NCBI RefSeq assembly: GCF_021173085.1
Contig: NZ_CP076412.1
Coordinates: 248,001-312,000, forward strand
Direction: 5' to 3'
DNA: 64,000 nt
Origin: Ralstonia wenshanensis
GTDB lineage: Bacteria > Pseudomonadota > Gammaproteobacteria > Burkholderiales > Burkholderiaceae
Part shown: positions 25,800 through 38,245 of the stretch, in pieces
Numbering within the stretch: the first letter of the stretch is position 1
Layout of the letters: the number at the start of each line of letters is the position of its first letter
Made by a program: the position numbers and the translations under genes
Notes under the pieces: generated by a model
Seen by the model: the letters and a program-made list of their open reading frames with translations, nothing else
Told to the model about the DNA's origin: nothing
Databases searched by the model: none

Positions 25800-26945
25800 A
25801 TGAAGACGTTCTCTCCCGTTGTGGCAGTCATCGCCTTGGCCGCAGCCCTTGCTGTCGGTGTGGTGGTCGGACGCAAGTGGCCTGCCGCCGTGCCGGCCGA
25901 GACCGCAAAACCCCCTGCCACCGCATCCGCTCCTGCAGCCACGGCGCGCGCCAAGCCCGACTCCGTCGAAATTCCCGCCGGCGGCTTCGACCCGCAGCAG
26001 GTGAAGGTCGCGCAGGTCAGTCAACTTTCCGTGCCGGCGGAGCTGTCCACGCCCGGCAAGCTCGCCTACAACGCCGAGCGCACCAAGCTGGCATCGGCGC
26101 GCGTGGCTGGCCGGCTGGACCAGATCCTCCTGTTCGAAGGTGCGCAGGTGCGCGAGGGCCAGCCGATTGCCCAGCTGTACGCACCGGATTTCATCTCCGC
26201 ACAGAAGGAATACCTGCTGGCGCTGAATACCGCCCGCCAGCTCAAGGGCTCCAACATGAAGGATCTGCAGGACGACGCAGATGCCACCGTGCAGTCGGCA
26301 GCGGGCCGCCTGCACGTGTTGGGCATGTCGGATGCCGATGTCGCGCAGGTTGCCAAGCGCGGCACGCCGGCTGAACACCTGACGCTGCGCGCACCCATCT
26401 CGGGCACGATCGTCAAGCGCAACATGGACCCGGGCGCCTTCCTGAACGTGGGCGATTCGTTCATGAGCATCGTCGATACGCGCGTGCTGTGGTTCACGGG
26501 CAATGTGTATGAGAACGATATTGCGAGCGTGCGCATTGGCCAGCCGATCTCACTGCATACCTCGGCGTATCCGGACCGCGAGTTCACCGGCCGCGTGAGC
26601 TTTATCGCCCCGAACATCGACCCGGCAACGCACACGTTGACCGTGCGCTGCGACGTGCCCAACACCGACGGCCTGCTGCGCCCCGAGATGTACGCCACGG
26701 CGCGCATTCAGACCGGCAGCGGCCAGGCCACGGTGGTGCCGAAGTCGGCGCTGGTGAAAGACCACGGCAGCTACTTCGTGATCGTCCAGAGCGATGCCAC
26801 GCACTTCAAGCGTGTGGAAGTGCACGGCAAGGACACCGGCACCGACGGTAACTTTGCTGTGACGGCCGGGCTTGAGGCTTCGTCGCAGGTGGTCGTGCGC
26901 GGCGCCGCGCTGCTCAACGAGATGATCGTCAAGGCGGGGGCGTAG
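25800..26945 (+). CDS. RND periplasmic adaptor (membrane fusion protein)
   Basis: CusB/CzcB-type adaptor of 381 residues. An N-terminal anchor (VVAVIALAAALAVGVVVG) is followed by a Pro/Ala-rich linker, a first half-lipoyl VAGRLDQILLFEGAQVREGQ, a helical hairpin, and a second half-lipoyl LTLRAPISGTIVKRNMDPGA. The beta-barrel domain has VLWFTGNVYENDIASVRIGQ. No His/Met-rich metal-binding N-terminus is present, unlike CusB or CzcB. It is tightly packed between the outer-membrane and RND genes. Confidence 0.9.
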   Translation: MKTFSPVVAVIALAAALAVGVVVGRKWPAAVPAETAKPPATASAPAATARAKPDSVEIPAGGFDPQQVKVAQVSQLSVPAELSTPGKLAYNAERTKLASARVAGRLDQILLFEGAQVREGQPIAQLYAPDFISAQKEYLLALNTARQLKGSNMKDLQDDADATVQSAAGRLHVLGMSDADVAQVAKRGTPAEHLTLRAPISGTIVKRNMDPGAFLNVGDSFMSIVDTRVLWFTGNVYENDIASVRIGQPISLHTSAYPDREFTGRVSFIAPNIDPATHTLTVRCDVPNTDGLLRPEMYATARIQTGSGQATVVPKSALVKDHGSYFVIVQSDATHFKRVEVHGKDTGTDGNFAVTAGLEASSQVVVRGAALLNEMIVKAGA

Positions 26946-26947
26946 GC

Positions 26948-29900
26948 ATGGGCTTCAACCCCATCGCGGGCATTCTCAAGCGGCGGCTGCTGATTGTCTT
27001 CCTGGCGATCGCGCTGCTGGTGGCGGGCGTGCTGGCGTTTCGCGAGCTGCCGCTGCAGGCGTATCCGGGCGTGGCGCCGCTGTCGGTGCAGGCCATCACG
27101 CAGTGGCCGGGCCGTAGCACAACCGAAGTCGAACAGCAGATCACGATCCCGATCGAGAATGCGCTGGCCGGCGTGCCGGATGTGCAGTCGTTCCGCTCGG
27201 TATCGCTGTTCGGGCTGTCGGTGGTCACGCTCAAGTTCAAGGAAGGAACCGACGGCTTCAAGGCGCGGCAGAACTTTGCGCAATACGTGGCGGCAGCCAA
27301 TTTGCCGACCGGTGTGCAGCCGTCGCTGAGCCCGGACTCTGACGCCACCGGCGAGATCATGCGCTTTCGCCTCGTGGGCGACGGCGTCGACCTCACCACG
27401 CTCAAGAGCTACCAGGACTACGACATCACCAAGGAGCTGAAGCACGTGCAGGGCGTGGCCGATGTCAGCTCCTTCGGCGGCAAGGTGAAGGAGTATCACA
27501 TCGTGCCGTCACCGGCGAAGCTGCAGTCGTACGGCATCACGCTGTCGCAGCTCATCACGGCCATCGGCAACGCCAACAACAACACCGGCGGCAACCTGCT
27601 GCGCGACGGAGAGCAACAGTTCGTCGTGCGCGGCGTGGGCCTGCTGCAGACGGTGGACGACATCCGCAACGTGGTGGTGGCCGCCAACAACGGCGTGCCG
27701 GTGCGTGTGCGCGACATTGCCGAGGTGGAAATCGGCAACGTGCAGCGCCTGGGCCAGGTGCAATACAACGACCAGCCCGACGTGGTCGAAGGCATCGTGC
27801 TGCTCAAGCGCGACGCCAACGCCAGCGAGGTGCTGGCCAAGGTGCGCGAAAAGGTCACGGAGCTGAACAACGGCATCTTGCCCAAGAGCGTTCAGATCAA
27901 GCCGTTCTACGACCGCCAGGTGCTGCTCGACATCACCATGGGCACGGTCGAACACACGCTGGTGGTGGGCATCTCGCTGGTGCTGGCGGTGCTGTTCGTC
28001 TTCCTGGGCAATTTCCGTGCTGCGGCCGTGGTGGCGGCGGTGATTCCGCTGGCGCTGTGCGTGTCGTTCATCAGCATGGAGCACTTCCATGTGCCGGCCA
28101 ATTTGATCTCGCTTGGGGCGATCGACTTTGGGGTGATTGTCGATGCGGCCGTGATCGTGATGGAAAACATCATGCGGCACCTGGAAGAAGGGGCCGAGAA
28201 GCTGGACGACGCCATCGTCAAGGCGACCAGCGAAGTGCAGCGCGCGATGATTTTCTCCACGGGCATCATCATCGTGGCGTATTCGCCGCTGTTCTTCATC
28301 GGCGGCGTGGAAGGCATCATTTTCAAGCCGATGGCATTCACGATGGGCTTCGCCTTGATGGCGTCGATCGTGCTGAGCCTGACCTTCGTGCCGGCCACCA
28401 CGTCCTTCGTCTTCGGCAAGACGCTGCATCCGCATTCGCCGGCGTTCATCACGGCGATTCTGCGCTGGTACAAACCGCTGCTGCGCAAGCTGATTGCGCG
28501 CCCGATGGCCGTCTTTGCCACGGCCATCACGGCGCTCCTGCTGACGTTGTATAGCGCCACGTTCCTCGGCACGGAGTTCCTCCCCACGCTGGAAGAAAAC
28601 AACCTGTGGCTGCGCATTACGTTGCCCAACACGGTCGACCTCGATTACTCATCTTCAGTGGCCAACGACCTGCGCGCGTACTTCGTCAAGCAGCCGGAAA
28701 TCAACCAGGTTTCGGTGCAGATCGGCCGCCCCGATGACGGCACCGATTCCACCGGCGTGTTCAACCAGGAGTACGGCCTGTACTTCGCGCCGCCCGACCA
28801 ATGGCCCGCCGGCATGACGAAGGCGAAGCTGGTCGAGCGGCTTTCCAAGCGTCTGGAGAAGATTCCGGGCATCGAATTCAACTTCTCGCAATACATCCAG
28901 GACAACGTGGATGAAGCGCTCTCGGGCGTGAAGGGCGAGAACTCGGTCAAGCTGTTCGGCAACGACCTCAACGTGCTCGAAGCCAAGGCCAACGAAATCC
29001 AGGCGCAGCTCAAGAAGGTGCCGGGGCTGGTGGACGTGGGCATCTTCCGCGAACTGGGCCAGCCGACGCTGAACGTTTCGATCGACCGCCAGGCGGCTGC
29101 GCGCTTCAACATCAACGTGAGCGATGTGCAGAACCTCGTGCAATACGCCATTGGCGGCGCGCCGGTCACGCAGATCCTGGAGGGCGAGAAATCGTTCGGC
29201 CTGGCGGTGCGCCTGAACCAGCAGGCACGTGCGTCGTACGACGCCATCCGCGAGTTGCTGATCGATACGCCCGATGGCCAGCACATTCCGCTGTCGATGA
29301 TCGCCAAGGTGGAAATGACCGATGGCCCGTTCTTCATCTACCGCGAACTCGGCAAGCGCTACATCGCCATCAAGTTCGGCGTGCGCGGCCGTGATCTGGG
29401 CAGCGCCGTGGACGAAGCGCAGCGTGTGGTGGGCGACAGCGTGCAACTGCCCGAGGGCTACACCGTCAAGTGGGACGGCCAGTTCAACGAGATGAAGGTC
29501 GCCCAGAGCAAGCTGATGGTGATCGTGCCGTTGACGATTCTCGTGATCTTCCTGCTGCTGTACAGCACGTTCGGCAACTTCAAGGACGCGCTGATGGTGG
29601 TGCTGAATGTGCCGTTTGCCGCCATCGGCGGGCTGCTGGCGCTGCATATCGCACACGAAACGTTGTCGATTTCAGCGGGGATTGGCTTCCTGTCGTTGTT
29701 CGGGATTGCCATCCAGGACGGGGTGATCCTGATCTCGTACGTCAATCGGTTGGCGCAATCGGACAACGTGCGGGAAGCCACCGTGGACGGGGCCGCGCTG
29801 CGCCTGCGCCCGGTCATCATGACGGCCATGCTGGCGGGGCTGGGTCTGTTGCCAGCGGCGCTGTCGCACAGCATCGGCTCGGAAGCGCAGCGCCCGCTGG

Positions 29901-30043
29901 CGCTGGTGATCGTCGGCGGCATGGTCACCACGACGATTCTCACGCTACTGGTGCTGCCGGTGGTCTTCACGTGGGCGCACCGTCATCGCCGGCCGCCCTC
30001 GCGCGATTCGGACGTGAATCCGACAGCGGCCATGCTGCCTTAA
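26948..30043 (+). CDS. Heavy-metal efflux RND transporter (CzcA/CusA family)
   Basis: Proton-driven pump of the HME-RND family, 1031 residues with 12 helices and two large periplasmic loops. The diagnostic fourth-helix motif is D393-F-G-V-I-V-D399 through E406-N, matching the D/D/E proton-relay set of CzcA. LPLQAYPGVAPLSVQAITQW and GTEFLPTLEENNLWLRITLP are further HME signatures. The start at 26948 lies two bases after the adaptor stop. The substrate (Zn/Co/Cd or Cu/Ag) is not decided by what I can see. It lies about 4 kb after the bufferin operon, so this stretch as a whole handles metals. Confidence 0.92.
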   Translation: MGFNPIAGILKRRLLIVFLAIALLVAGVLAFRELPLQAYPGVAPLSVQAITQWPGRSTTEVEQQITIPIENALAGVPDVQSFRSVSLFGLSVVTLKFKEGTDGFKARQNFAQYVAAANLPTGVQPSLSPDSDATGEIMRFRLVGDGVDLTTLKSYQDYDITKELKHVQGVADVSSFGGKVKEYHIVPSPAKLQSYGITLSQLITAIGNANNNTGGNLLRDGEQQFVVRGVGLLQTVDDIRNVVVAANNGVPVRVRDIAEVEIGNVQRLGQVQYNDQPDVVEGIVLLKRDANASEVLAKVREKVTELNNGILPKSVQIKPFYDRQVLLDITMGTVEHTLVVGISLVLAVLFVFLGNFRAAAVVAAVIPLALCVSFISMEHFHVPANLISLGAIDFGVIVDAAVIVMENIMRHLEEGAEKLDDAIVKATSEVQRAMIFSTGIIIVAYSPLFFIGGVEGIIFKPMAFTMGFALMASIVLSLTFVPATTSFVFGKTLHPHSPAFITAILRWYKPLLRKLIARPMAVFATAITALLLTLYSATFLGTEFLPTLEENNLWLRITLPNTVDLDYSSSVANDLRAYFVKQPEINQVSVQIGRPDDGTDSTGVFNQEYGLYFAPPDQWPAGMTKAKLVERLSKRLEKIPGIEFNFSQYIQDNVDEALSGVKGENSVKLFGNDLNVLEAKANEIQAQLKKVPGLVDVGIFRELGQPTLNVSIDRQAAARFNINVSDVQNLVQYAIGGAPVTQILEGEKSFGLAVRLNQQARASYDAIRELLIDTPDGQHIPLSMIAKVEMTDGPFFIYRELGKRYIAIKFGVRGRDLGSAVDEAQRVVGDSVQLPEGYTVKWDGQFNEMKVAQSKLMVIVPLTILVIFLLLYSTFGNFKDALMVVLNVPFAAIGGLLALHIAHETLSISAGIGFLSLFGIAIQDGVILISYVNRLAQSDNVREATVDGAALRLRPVIMTAMLAGLGLLPAALSHSIGSEAQRPLALVIVGGMVTTTILTLLVLPVVFTWAHRHRRPPSRDSDVNPTAAMLP

Positions 30044-30063
30044 GCCGCGTGCGCTGAAAGCAC

Positions 30064-30101
30064 AACGGGCGCATCGCTTTGCCGGCGATGCGCCCGTTTT
30101 C
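30064..30101 (+). terminator. Rho-independent terminator of the RND operon
   Basis: A perfect 14-base stem, AACGGGCGCATCGC at 30064-30077 with its complement at 30085-30098, runs into TTTT. Confidence 0.93.
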
Positions 30102-30133
30102 ATTTGGGCTCACACCAGAATCGGACCAATCTC

Positions 30134-30610
30134 ATGGTGACGCGTAGCCGAGGCGAGCAGAGTGCGCCTCTGGTTCTCATCGCACGCATCGCCACCATGC
30201 TCCCCACGCCCAACGTATCCCCCAGCGTCGCCGCCCAGTTTCCGCCGCAGGTCGTCGCCACACTTATCGAGCTGTTTGGCAATGATCTGCAGCAATGGCG
30301 TTTTATCGTCGATCTATTTTGCGAGACGGCAGAACAGGATCTCGCCAACCTGGCGGACGCCATCCGCAGCGGCGAAGACGCGCAGATCGTTGAAGCGGCG
30401 CATCGCATCGTCGGTTCCGCGCGCATGCTGGGGCATCAGCCGATTGGCGATGCTGCCCGCCGCATCGAGCGCGCTGCGCAAAGCATCGGGCCCTATCAGC
30501 AGCGTGCGCAAGAAATGCAATCCGCCCTCTCCTGCCTGCGCGCCTTGGCCGATGAATTCCGCCGGCAGGCCAATGCCTGCGCCTGGCCAAACGCGGCGGT
30601 AGCGGGCTAA
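30134..30610 (+). CDS. Stand-alone Hpt (histidine phosphotransfer) protein
   Basis: Phosphorelay carrier of about 158 residues. The Hpt four-helix domain begins near FPPQVVATLIELFGNDLQQW; the phospho-accepting residue is H90 in EAAHRIVGSARMLGHQPI, fitting the HxxxGS pattern, followed by AARRIERAAQSIG. No kinase or receiver gene is adjacent, so it is an orphan. The start is uncertain: ATG 30134 is used, with ATG 30197 (137 residues) as an equally good choice, since neither has a strong RBS. Confidence 0.78.
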   Translation: MVTRSRGEQSAPLVLIARIATMLPTPNVSPSVAAQFPPQVVATLIELFGNDLQQWRFIVDLFCETAEQDLANLADAIRSGEDAQIVEAAHRIVGSARMLGHQPIGDAARRIERAAQSIGPYQQRAQEMQSALSCLRALADEFRRQANACAWPNAAVAG

Positions 30611-30660
30611 CGTCGCGCCATACTCCGCAAGCCATCGACTGCGGAGCAGCGTCACCCTTG

Positions 30661-30706
30661 GCCTAATCAACTTATGTTTTATGAAACATAAATTAATTGA
30701 TTAGGC
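30661..30706. promoter_or_regulatory. Nested perfect dyads upstream of the OFA transporter/molybdoenzyme operon
   Basis: An outer repeat GCCTAATCAA (30661-30670) pairs with TTGATTAGGC (30697-30706). Inside, TTATGTTT (30672-30679) pairs with AAACATAA (30684-30691) around TATG. Both arms are perfect. The element is AT-rich in a GC-rich region, has no T tract, and lies about 200 bases before the next gene in a 290-base gene-free stretch. It looks like an operator for one or two dimers and not like a terminator. Confidence 0.7.
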
Positions 30707-30900
30707 TACAAATTGCGTGATTCGCAATACAACGGGTGATTACAACTATTGATCTAGAGCAGGCTGCCCCACTATCTTTCGCGGGCAACGTCGGCGCACT
30801 CCAACTGCAGCCGCCTGGCACGCGCCGGCCATGACCGGCACGGCCGCACCGTTTCACCACGTACGTCACAACACGGGCTCAACTTATCCGGGGGGATTCG

Positions 30901-32556
30901 ATGTCCGAAGCAGTCCTGCATCCATTTTTCTCGCGCGAGCGCACCGTCGCCGCGGTTGGTTTCAACCGCTGGCTGGTTCCGCCTGCCGCGCTGGCCATCC
31001 ATCTGTGCATTGGCATGGCCTACGGTTTCTCCGTCTTCTGGCTGCCGCTTGGCCGCGCACTGGGCATCACCAAGCCGCTCACCTGCGGCGCCGATGTCTC
31101 GCTGATCGCCGAGCTGTTCACCACCACCTGTGATTGGCGCGTGTCCAGCCTGGGCTGGATGTTCACGCTGTTCTTCGTTTTCCTGGGCGCATCCGCAGCC
31201 ATGTGGGGCGGCTGGCTCGAGCGCGTCGGCCCGCGCAAGGCTGGCGTCGTGTCGGCCGTGTGCTGGTGCGGCGGCTTGCTGATTTCCGCGCTTGGCATCC
31301 AGATGCACCAACTGTGGCTGCTGTGGGTGGGCTCTGGCGTGATCGGCGGTATTGGCCTGGGGCTGGGCTACATCTCGCCAGTGTCGACGCTGATCAAGTG
31401 GTTTCCGGACAAGCGCGGCATGGCCACCGGCATGGCCATCATGGGCTTTGGCGGCGGCGCAATGATTGGGGCTCCGCTGGCTGACCGCCTGATGAAGCTG
31501 TTTGCCACGCCCGAATCGGTCGGCGTATCGCAAACGTTTATCGTGCTGGCCGGCATCTACTTCGTGTTCATGATGGCTGGCGCGCTGGGTTACCGCGTGC
31601 CGCCCACGGGCTGGAAACCTGCCGGCTGGACGCCCTCGCCCGCCAAGGCGAAGGACACGATGGTCACGCAACGCCACGTGCACGCAAACGAAGCGCTGAA
31701 GACGCCGCAATTCTGGCTGATCTGGGCCGTGCTGTGCCTGAACGTTTCGGCCGGTATCGGCGTGCTCGGCATGGCCTCGCCGCTGCTGCAGGAAGTGTTT
31801 GGCGGCAAGCTGCTGGGCGTGACGACGTCGTTCATGGACCTGACCGCCGCGCAAAAGGGCCAGATTGCGGCCATCGCTGCGGGCTTCACGGGTCTGCTGA
31901 GCCTGTTCAACATCGGCGGCCGTTTCTTCTGGGCATCGCTGTCGGACCGCCTGGGTCGCAAGATGACGTACGCCGTTTTCTTCGTGCTCGGCTTCGTGCT
32001 GTACGCCTCGATTCCGTGGACGTCGCACACGGGCAATATCGCCCTGTTCGCACTGGCCTTCTGCGTGATCCTGTCGATGTACGGCGGCGGTTTTGCGACC
32101 GTGCCGGCGTATCTGGCTGACATGTTCGGCACGCAGATGGTGGGCGCCATCCACGGCCGCCTGCTCACGGCATGGTCGACGGCAGGCATTCTGGGCCCCG
32201 TGCTGGTGAACTACCTGCGCGAATACCAGATCGCCCATGGCGTGGAACGCGCAGCCGTGTACGACATCACGATGATGATCCTGGCCGGCCTGCTGATCCT
32301 GGGCTTCATCTGCAACCTGCTGGTGCGCCCCGTCAACGCGAAGCACTTCATGACGGAAGCGCAACTCGACGAGCAACGTCACGCTGCGGCAACCAAGAGC
32401 CCAACCCCGTCGGTGGCCTCGCCGGAAACGTCACTGGAATGGAAAGCGCATCCAGGCTCTGCCGTGGCCGTGGTACTGGCCTGGGCCGCAGTGGGCCTGC
32501 CGTTGGGCTGGGGGGTTTGGATTACACTCCAAAAAGCTGCCGTTCTGTTCTCCTGA
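30901..32556 (+). CDS. MFS transporter, oxalate/formate antiporter (OFA) family
   Basis: Twelve-helix transporter of 551 residues. The N-terminus has GFNRWLVPPAALAIHLCIGM followed by AYGFSVFWLPL, the OFA opening; GLGLGYISPVSTLIKWFPDK and RGMATGMAIMGFGGGAMIGA are conserved OFA segments; SDRLGRKMTYAVFF is the loop motif of the second half. An insert with TCGADVSLIAELFTTTCDW after helix 1 and a long C-terminal tail with one extra helix make it longer than OxlT. It lies 28 bases before the FdhF-like gene, so it likely moves the anion (formate, oxalate or related) that this enzyme uses. Confidence 0.88.
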   Translation: MSEAVLHPFFSRERTVAAVGFNRWLVPPAALAIHLCIGMAYGFSVFWLPLGRALGITKPLTCGADVSLIAELFTTTCDWRVSSLGWMFTLFFVFLGASAAMWGGWLERVGPRKAGVVSAVCWCGGLLISALGIQMHQLWLLWVGSGVIGGIGLGLGYISPVSTLIKWFPDKRGMATGMAIMGFGGGAMIGAPLADRLMKLFATPESVGVSQTFIVLAGIYFVFMMAGALGYRVPPTGWKPAGWTPSPAKAKDTMVTQRHVHANEALKTPQFWLIWAVLCLNVSAGIGVLGMASPLLQEVFGGKLLGVTTSFMDLTAAQKGQIAAIAAGFTGLLSLFNIGGRFFWASLSDRLGRKMTYAVFFVLGFVLYASIPWTSHTGNIALFALAFCVILSMYGGGFATVPAYLADMFGTQMVGAIHGRLLTAWSTAGILGPVLVNYLREYQIAHGVERAAVYDITMMILAGLLILGFICNLLVRPVNAKHFMTEAQLDEQRHAAATKSPTPSVASPETSLEWKAHPGSAVAVVLAWAAVGLPLGWGVWITLQKAAVLFS

Positions 32557-32584
32557 TACGTGATTTAAAGCCGCCCCGCCACCC

Positions 32585-34923
<2,339 letters not shown>

Positions 34924-34924
<1 letters not shown>

Positions 34925-35169
34925 TGTCTACCGAGCCGGCGTGGTCTGCGCTGCAACTGGCGCTGCTGGCCGCATTGCGCGACACCGACGCCGGCAAACC
35001 GGTGTCGCTGCCCTGGCTGACCAAGCGCGTGGGCGAGCGTGCCAGCACAGTCCTGCGCGCGCTGCATCCGCTGGCTGATGCCGGGCTGCTGCGCGTTGCC
35101 ATGGACGACACCCGCTGGCTTATCGTGCTGCTCGACGCCGGCCGCGTTCTGCCCCATTTCACTGCATGA
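34924..35169 (+). CDS. Small winged-helix protein within the fdh-like operon
   Basis: Unrecognised protein of 81 residues that looks like a single winged helix: helix 1 ALQLALLAALRDT, helix 2/3 SLPWLTKRVGERASTVLRAL, then the wing GLLRVAMDDTRWLIVLLD. Its ATG shares a base with the preceding stop, and its stop overlaps the fdhD start as ATGA, so the three are translationally coupled. It could be an operon regulator or a maturation helper; only position and fold are seen. Confidence 0.75.
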
Positions 35170-35981
35170 CTTTTCTGCCCCGCCACCCCGCCGGCTTGCC
35201 CGTCGTTTCGACCATCGCGACGAAACGCACGCGCACCGGCACGCAAGAAGACGCCTCCACCGCTGTCGCCGATGAAGCCCCGGTGGCGCTGGTCTTCAAC
35301 GGCATCACGCATGCGGTGATGATGGCGTCGCCAGCCGACCTGGAAGACTTTGCACTGGGTTTCGCGCTGTCCGAAGGCATCATCGACAGTCGCGCCGATT
35401 GGCGTGGCGCAGATGTGGAAACGCACCCGCATGGGCTTGAAGTGCATGCGGAAATCGCTTCGCATTGCTTCGTGCGGCTGAAGGAACGCCGCCGCGCTCT
35501 GGCCGGCCCGACCGGCTGCGGCCTGTGTGGCATTGAAAGCCTGCAGACCTTTGAAGACGCGCCGACCCCGCTAGTGCCGCCCACGTGGATGGCGGCATTG
35601 ACCGACGCACAAGTGCTGGATGCCATGCACGCGATGACGGCGCAACAGCCGGCCAACGCGCTCACCGGTGGCTTGCATGCCGCGGGCTGGATACCTGCAG
35701 ACGGCAGCACACCGCTGCACGTGCTGGAAGACGTGGGCCGTCACAACGCGCTGGACAAGCTGATCGGGCGGCTGGCCCGGCTCGGCATCCGCCCTGCAGA
35801 CGGGTTCATCGTCATGACAAGCCGCGCGAGCTTCGAACTGGCGCGCAAGTGCGTGCAGGTCCGGGTGCCGCTGCTGGCGACAATCTCCGCGCCGTCCTCG
35901 CTGGCGATTCGCCACGCCAAGGCCGGACAGCTGACGCTGCTGGCGTTCTGCCGGGGTGATGGCGTGACGCGGTTTGCGTAG
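35166..35981 (+). CDS. fdhD: FdhD sulfurtransferase for molybdoenzyme maturation
   Basis: Transfers sulfur from IscS to the molybdenum cofactor before its insertion into formate dehydrogenase. It has 271 residues. The cysteine pair C118/C121 lies in GPTGCGLCGIESL; LEDFALGFALSEGII, LEDVGRHNALDKLIG and the nucleotide-binding VMTSRASFELARKCVQVRV are family signatures. It is the last gene of the operon and supports the view that the upstream molybdoenzyme needs a sulfurated cofactor. Confidence 0.94.
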   Translation: MTFLPRHPAGLPVVSTIATKRTRTGTQEDASTAVADEAPVALVFNGITHAVMMASPADLEDFALGFALSEGIIDSRADWRGADVETHPHGLEVHAEIASHCFVRLKERRRALAGPTGCGLCGIESLQTFEDAPTPLVPPTWMAALTDAQVLDAMHAMTAQQPANALTGGLHAAGWIPADGSTPLHVLEDVGRHNALDKLIGRLARLGIRPADGFIVMTSRASFELARKCVQVRVPLLATISAPSSLAIRHAKAGQLTLLAFCRGDGVTRFA

Positions 35982-35999
35982 CGCACAGCGCGCGCGGGG

Positions 36000-37895
36000 C
36001 TAAATCTCCACCTTGCTCCCCAACTCAACCAAGCGGTTGGCGGGAATCCGGAAGAAGTCCGACGGCTTGGCGCTGTTGTGCTGCATCCAGGCAAACAAAG
36101 ACTCTCGCCACATTGCCATGCCAGGCAGCGGTGATGGCACCACCGTGGCACGTGTAATGAAGAACGAGGTTTCCATGTCTTCAAAAACGATGCCCAGCCG
36201 TTCACCCACGTTGCGGACGATCTCGTCCACGGCCGGTGTTTCCTTGAAGCCGAAATCGACCACGGCCGTGTGGATGTCGTCGCCAATGGTCTTGATGACC
36301 AGACGCTTGGCTGGGTCCACATACGGCACGGCCAGTGTGCGGAAGTGGATGAACAGCACGCGCTTGTGCAGCACGTGGTTGTGCTTGAGGTTGTGCAGCA
36401 ACGCCAGAGGCACGAAGTCGATGCTCGGCGTCAGATACACGGCGGTTCCATCCACACGATACGGTGGATGGCGCAGCAGCCCTTCCATGAACGGCTCGAG
36501 CGGAATGCCGCCTTCCACGTTGCGCGCCTTCAGCAGTTGCGTGCCCGAGTGCCACGTCACCATCAGGAAGAAGATCAGGCCGCCCAGCAGCAAGGGGAAC
36601 CAGCCACCCGCGGCAATCTTGAGCAGGTTGGCCGAAAAGAACGACAAATCGACCGCCAGGAACACCGCGCCAATGCAGGCCACCAGCGACAGGCGCCACT
36701 TCCAGGCGTTGCGCATGACCACCGTGACGAGCCCCGTCGTCAGCACCATGGTGGTCGTCACCGCAATACCGTAGGCCGCCGCCAGGTTGTCGGACTTGCC
36801 GAACGCCAGCACCACCGCCACCACCAGCACCAGGAGCATGTAGTTGACCACCGGCACGTAGATCTGGCCGATTTCCACATCCGACGTGTAGAGAATCTTC
36901 ATGCGCGGCGCATAGCCCAGATGCACCGCCTGCGCCGTCATCGAAAACGCGCCCGAGATGACTGCCTGCGACGCAATGACGGTGGCCGCCGTCGCCAGTA
37001 ACACCATCGGGCCCACCGCCCAGTTCGGCATCAACAGGAAGAACGGGTTCTGCACGGCGCTCGGCTCGCGCAGCAGCAAGGCGCCCTGGCCAAAGTAGTT
37101 CAGCAACAGACACGGCATGGCAATGTAGAACCACGCGTAGCGGATCGGGCGCGCGCCAAAGTGGCCCATGTCGGCATACAGCGCCTCGGCGCCGGTCAGC
37201 GCCAGAAACACCGAGCCGAACACGATGAACGCCAGCACCGTATGCCGGAATCCAAATTCGATGGCATATACGGGGTTCAGCGCCACCAATATCTGCGGCG
37301 ACTTCGCCACGGAAACCAGCCCCATCAGCCCCAGCAGCAGGAACCAGAGCACCATGATCGGCCCGAACAGCCGCCCCACCACGTGCGTGCCCTGCTTCTG
37401 GATCAAAAACAGGGCGATCAGCACGATCAGCGCAAGGGGCAGCACCCACTTCTGCAGCGCGGGCGCCATGATCTCCATGCCCTCGATGGCGGAGAGCACC
37501 GAAATGGCGGGTGTGATGACGGCATCGCCGTAGAACATGGCGGCCCCCAGCAGGCCGAGCAGCATCAACGTGCGTGTGAACCGGGCGCTGCCGCTGCTTG
37601 CACGCATGGCCAGCGCCGTCAGCGCGAGGATGCCGCCTTCGCCGTTGTTGTCGGCACGCATGACGAACAGCACGTATTTGATGGACACCACCAGCGTCAT
37701 GGCCCAAAAGAGCATCGACAGGATGCCGAAGACGGTCTGATCGGAAAACGGAACCCCATGCTCGGGGTTGAAGCATTCCTTTAGTGCGTACAGGGGGCTG
37801 GTGCCGATGTCCCCGAAAACCACGCCGATTGCGCCAATCACGGTGGCCATCAACGCGGGATTTTTCTTGGTTTTACTGGCTGCGGCGGTCGTCAT
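36000..37895 (-). CDS. kup: Potassium uptake transporter Kup
   Basis: Low-affinity K+/H+ symporter of 631 residues with 12 helices and a cytosolic C-terminal domain. [51 protein letters not shown] and [19 protein letters not shown] are all Kup signatures. The start [10 protein letters not shown] at 37895 is preferred over an upstream ATG at 37955, because family members begin close to this point. It is convergent with fdhD with only 18 bases between. The 350-base stretch between this gene and cspA holds the cspA promoter and no other gene. Confidence 0.95.
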   Translation of the reverse strand: MTTAAASKTKKNPALMATVIGAIGVVFGDIGTSPLYALKECFNPEHGVPFSDQTVFGILSMLFWAMTLVVSIKYVLFVMRADNNGEGGILALTALAMRASSGSARFTRTLMLLGLLGAAMFYGDAVITPAISVLSAIEGMEIMAPALQKWVLPLALIVLIALFLIQKQGTHVVGRLFGPIMVLWFLLLGLMGLVSVAKSPQILVALNPVYAIEFGFRHTVLAFIVFGSVFLALTGAEALYADMGHFGARPIRYAWFYIAMPCLLLNYFGQGALLLREPSAVQNPFFLLMPNWAVGPMVLLATAATVIASQAVISGAFSMTAQAVHLGYAPRMKILYTSDVEIGQIYVPVVNYMLLVLVVAVVLAFGKSDNLAAAYGIAVTTTMVLTTGLVTVVMRNAWKWRLSLVACIGAVFLAVDLSFFSANLLKIAAGGWFPLLLGGLIFFLMVTWHSGTQLLKARNVEGGIPLEPFMEGLLRHPPYRVDGTAVYLTPSIDFVPLALLHNLKHNHVLHKRVLFIHFRTLAVPYVDPAKRLVIKTIGDDIHTAVVDFGFKETPAVDEIVRNVGERLGIVFEDMETSFFITRATVVPSPLPGMAMWRESLFAWMQHNSAKPSDFFRIPANRLVELGSKVEI

Positions 37896-38121
37896 GGGTA
37901 GGCTGCGACTGGAACGACGGGGGCGCACGCAATTTTCGTGCACCGTCTGCTGCACTGGCTTTACGGGGCGAGCCGAGTGCGGCAGAAGCCACTAAAGCTT
38001 AGGTGAAAACGCCCGGTTTTGCGCCGGTGTTTGCACCGATGGCAAGCCTGCGCCAACCCTGCTGAGCGGCAGAAAACAACGTGACCACCGGGTCTAAGCA
38101 AAAAGCTTAAAAAAACAGACT

Positions 38122-38150
38122 TTGACGGGGAGACGCGCCAAGCATATATT
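38122..38150 (+). promoter_or_regulatory. Near-consensus sigma-70 promoter of cspA
   Basis: TTGACG at 38122-38127, a 17-base spacer, then TATATT at 38145-38150. Transcription would start near 38157, giving a 5' leader of about 90 bases before the cspA ATG, in keeping with cold-shock genes. Confidence 0.82.
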
Positions 38151-38245
38151 CACAAAACGATCGTTTGGCCGGTTCGGCCGGGTCTGCCTGCTGTGTTTGT
38201 ATTGGCCGGCGGCCGATCGATTTCTCAACTTCACGACTCAAAATC

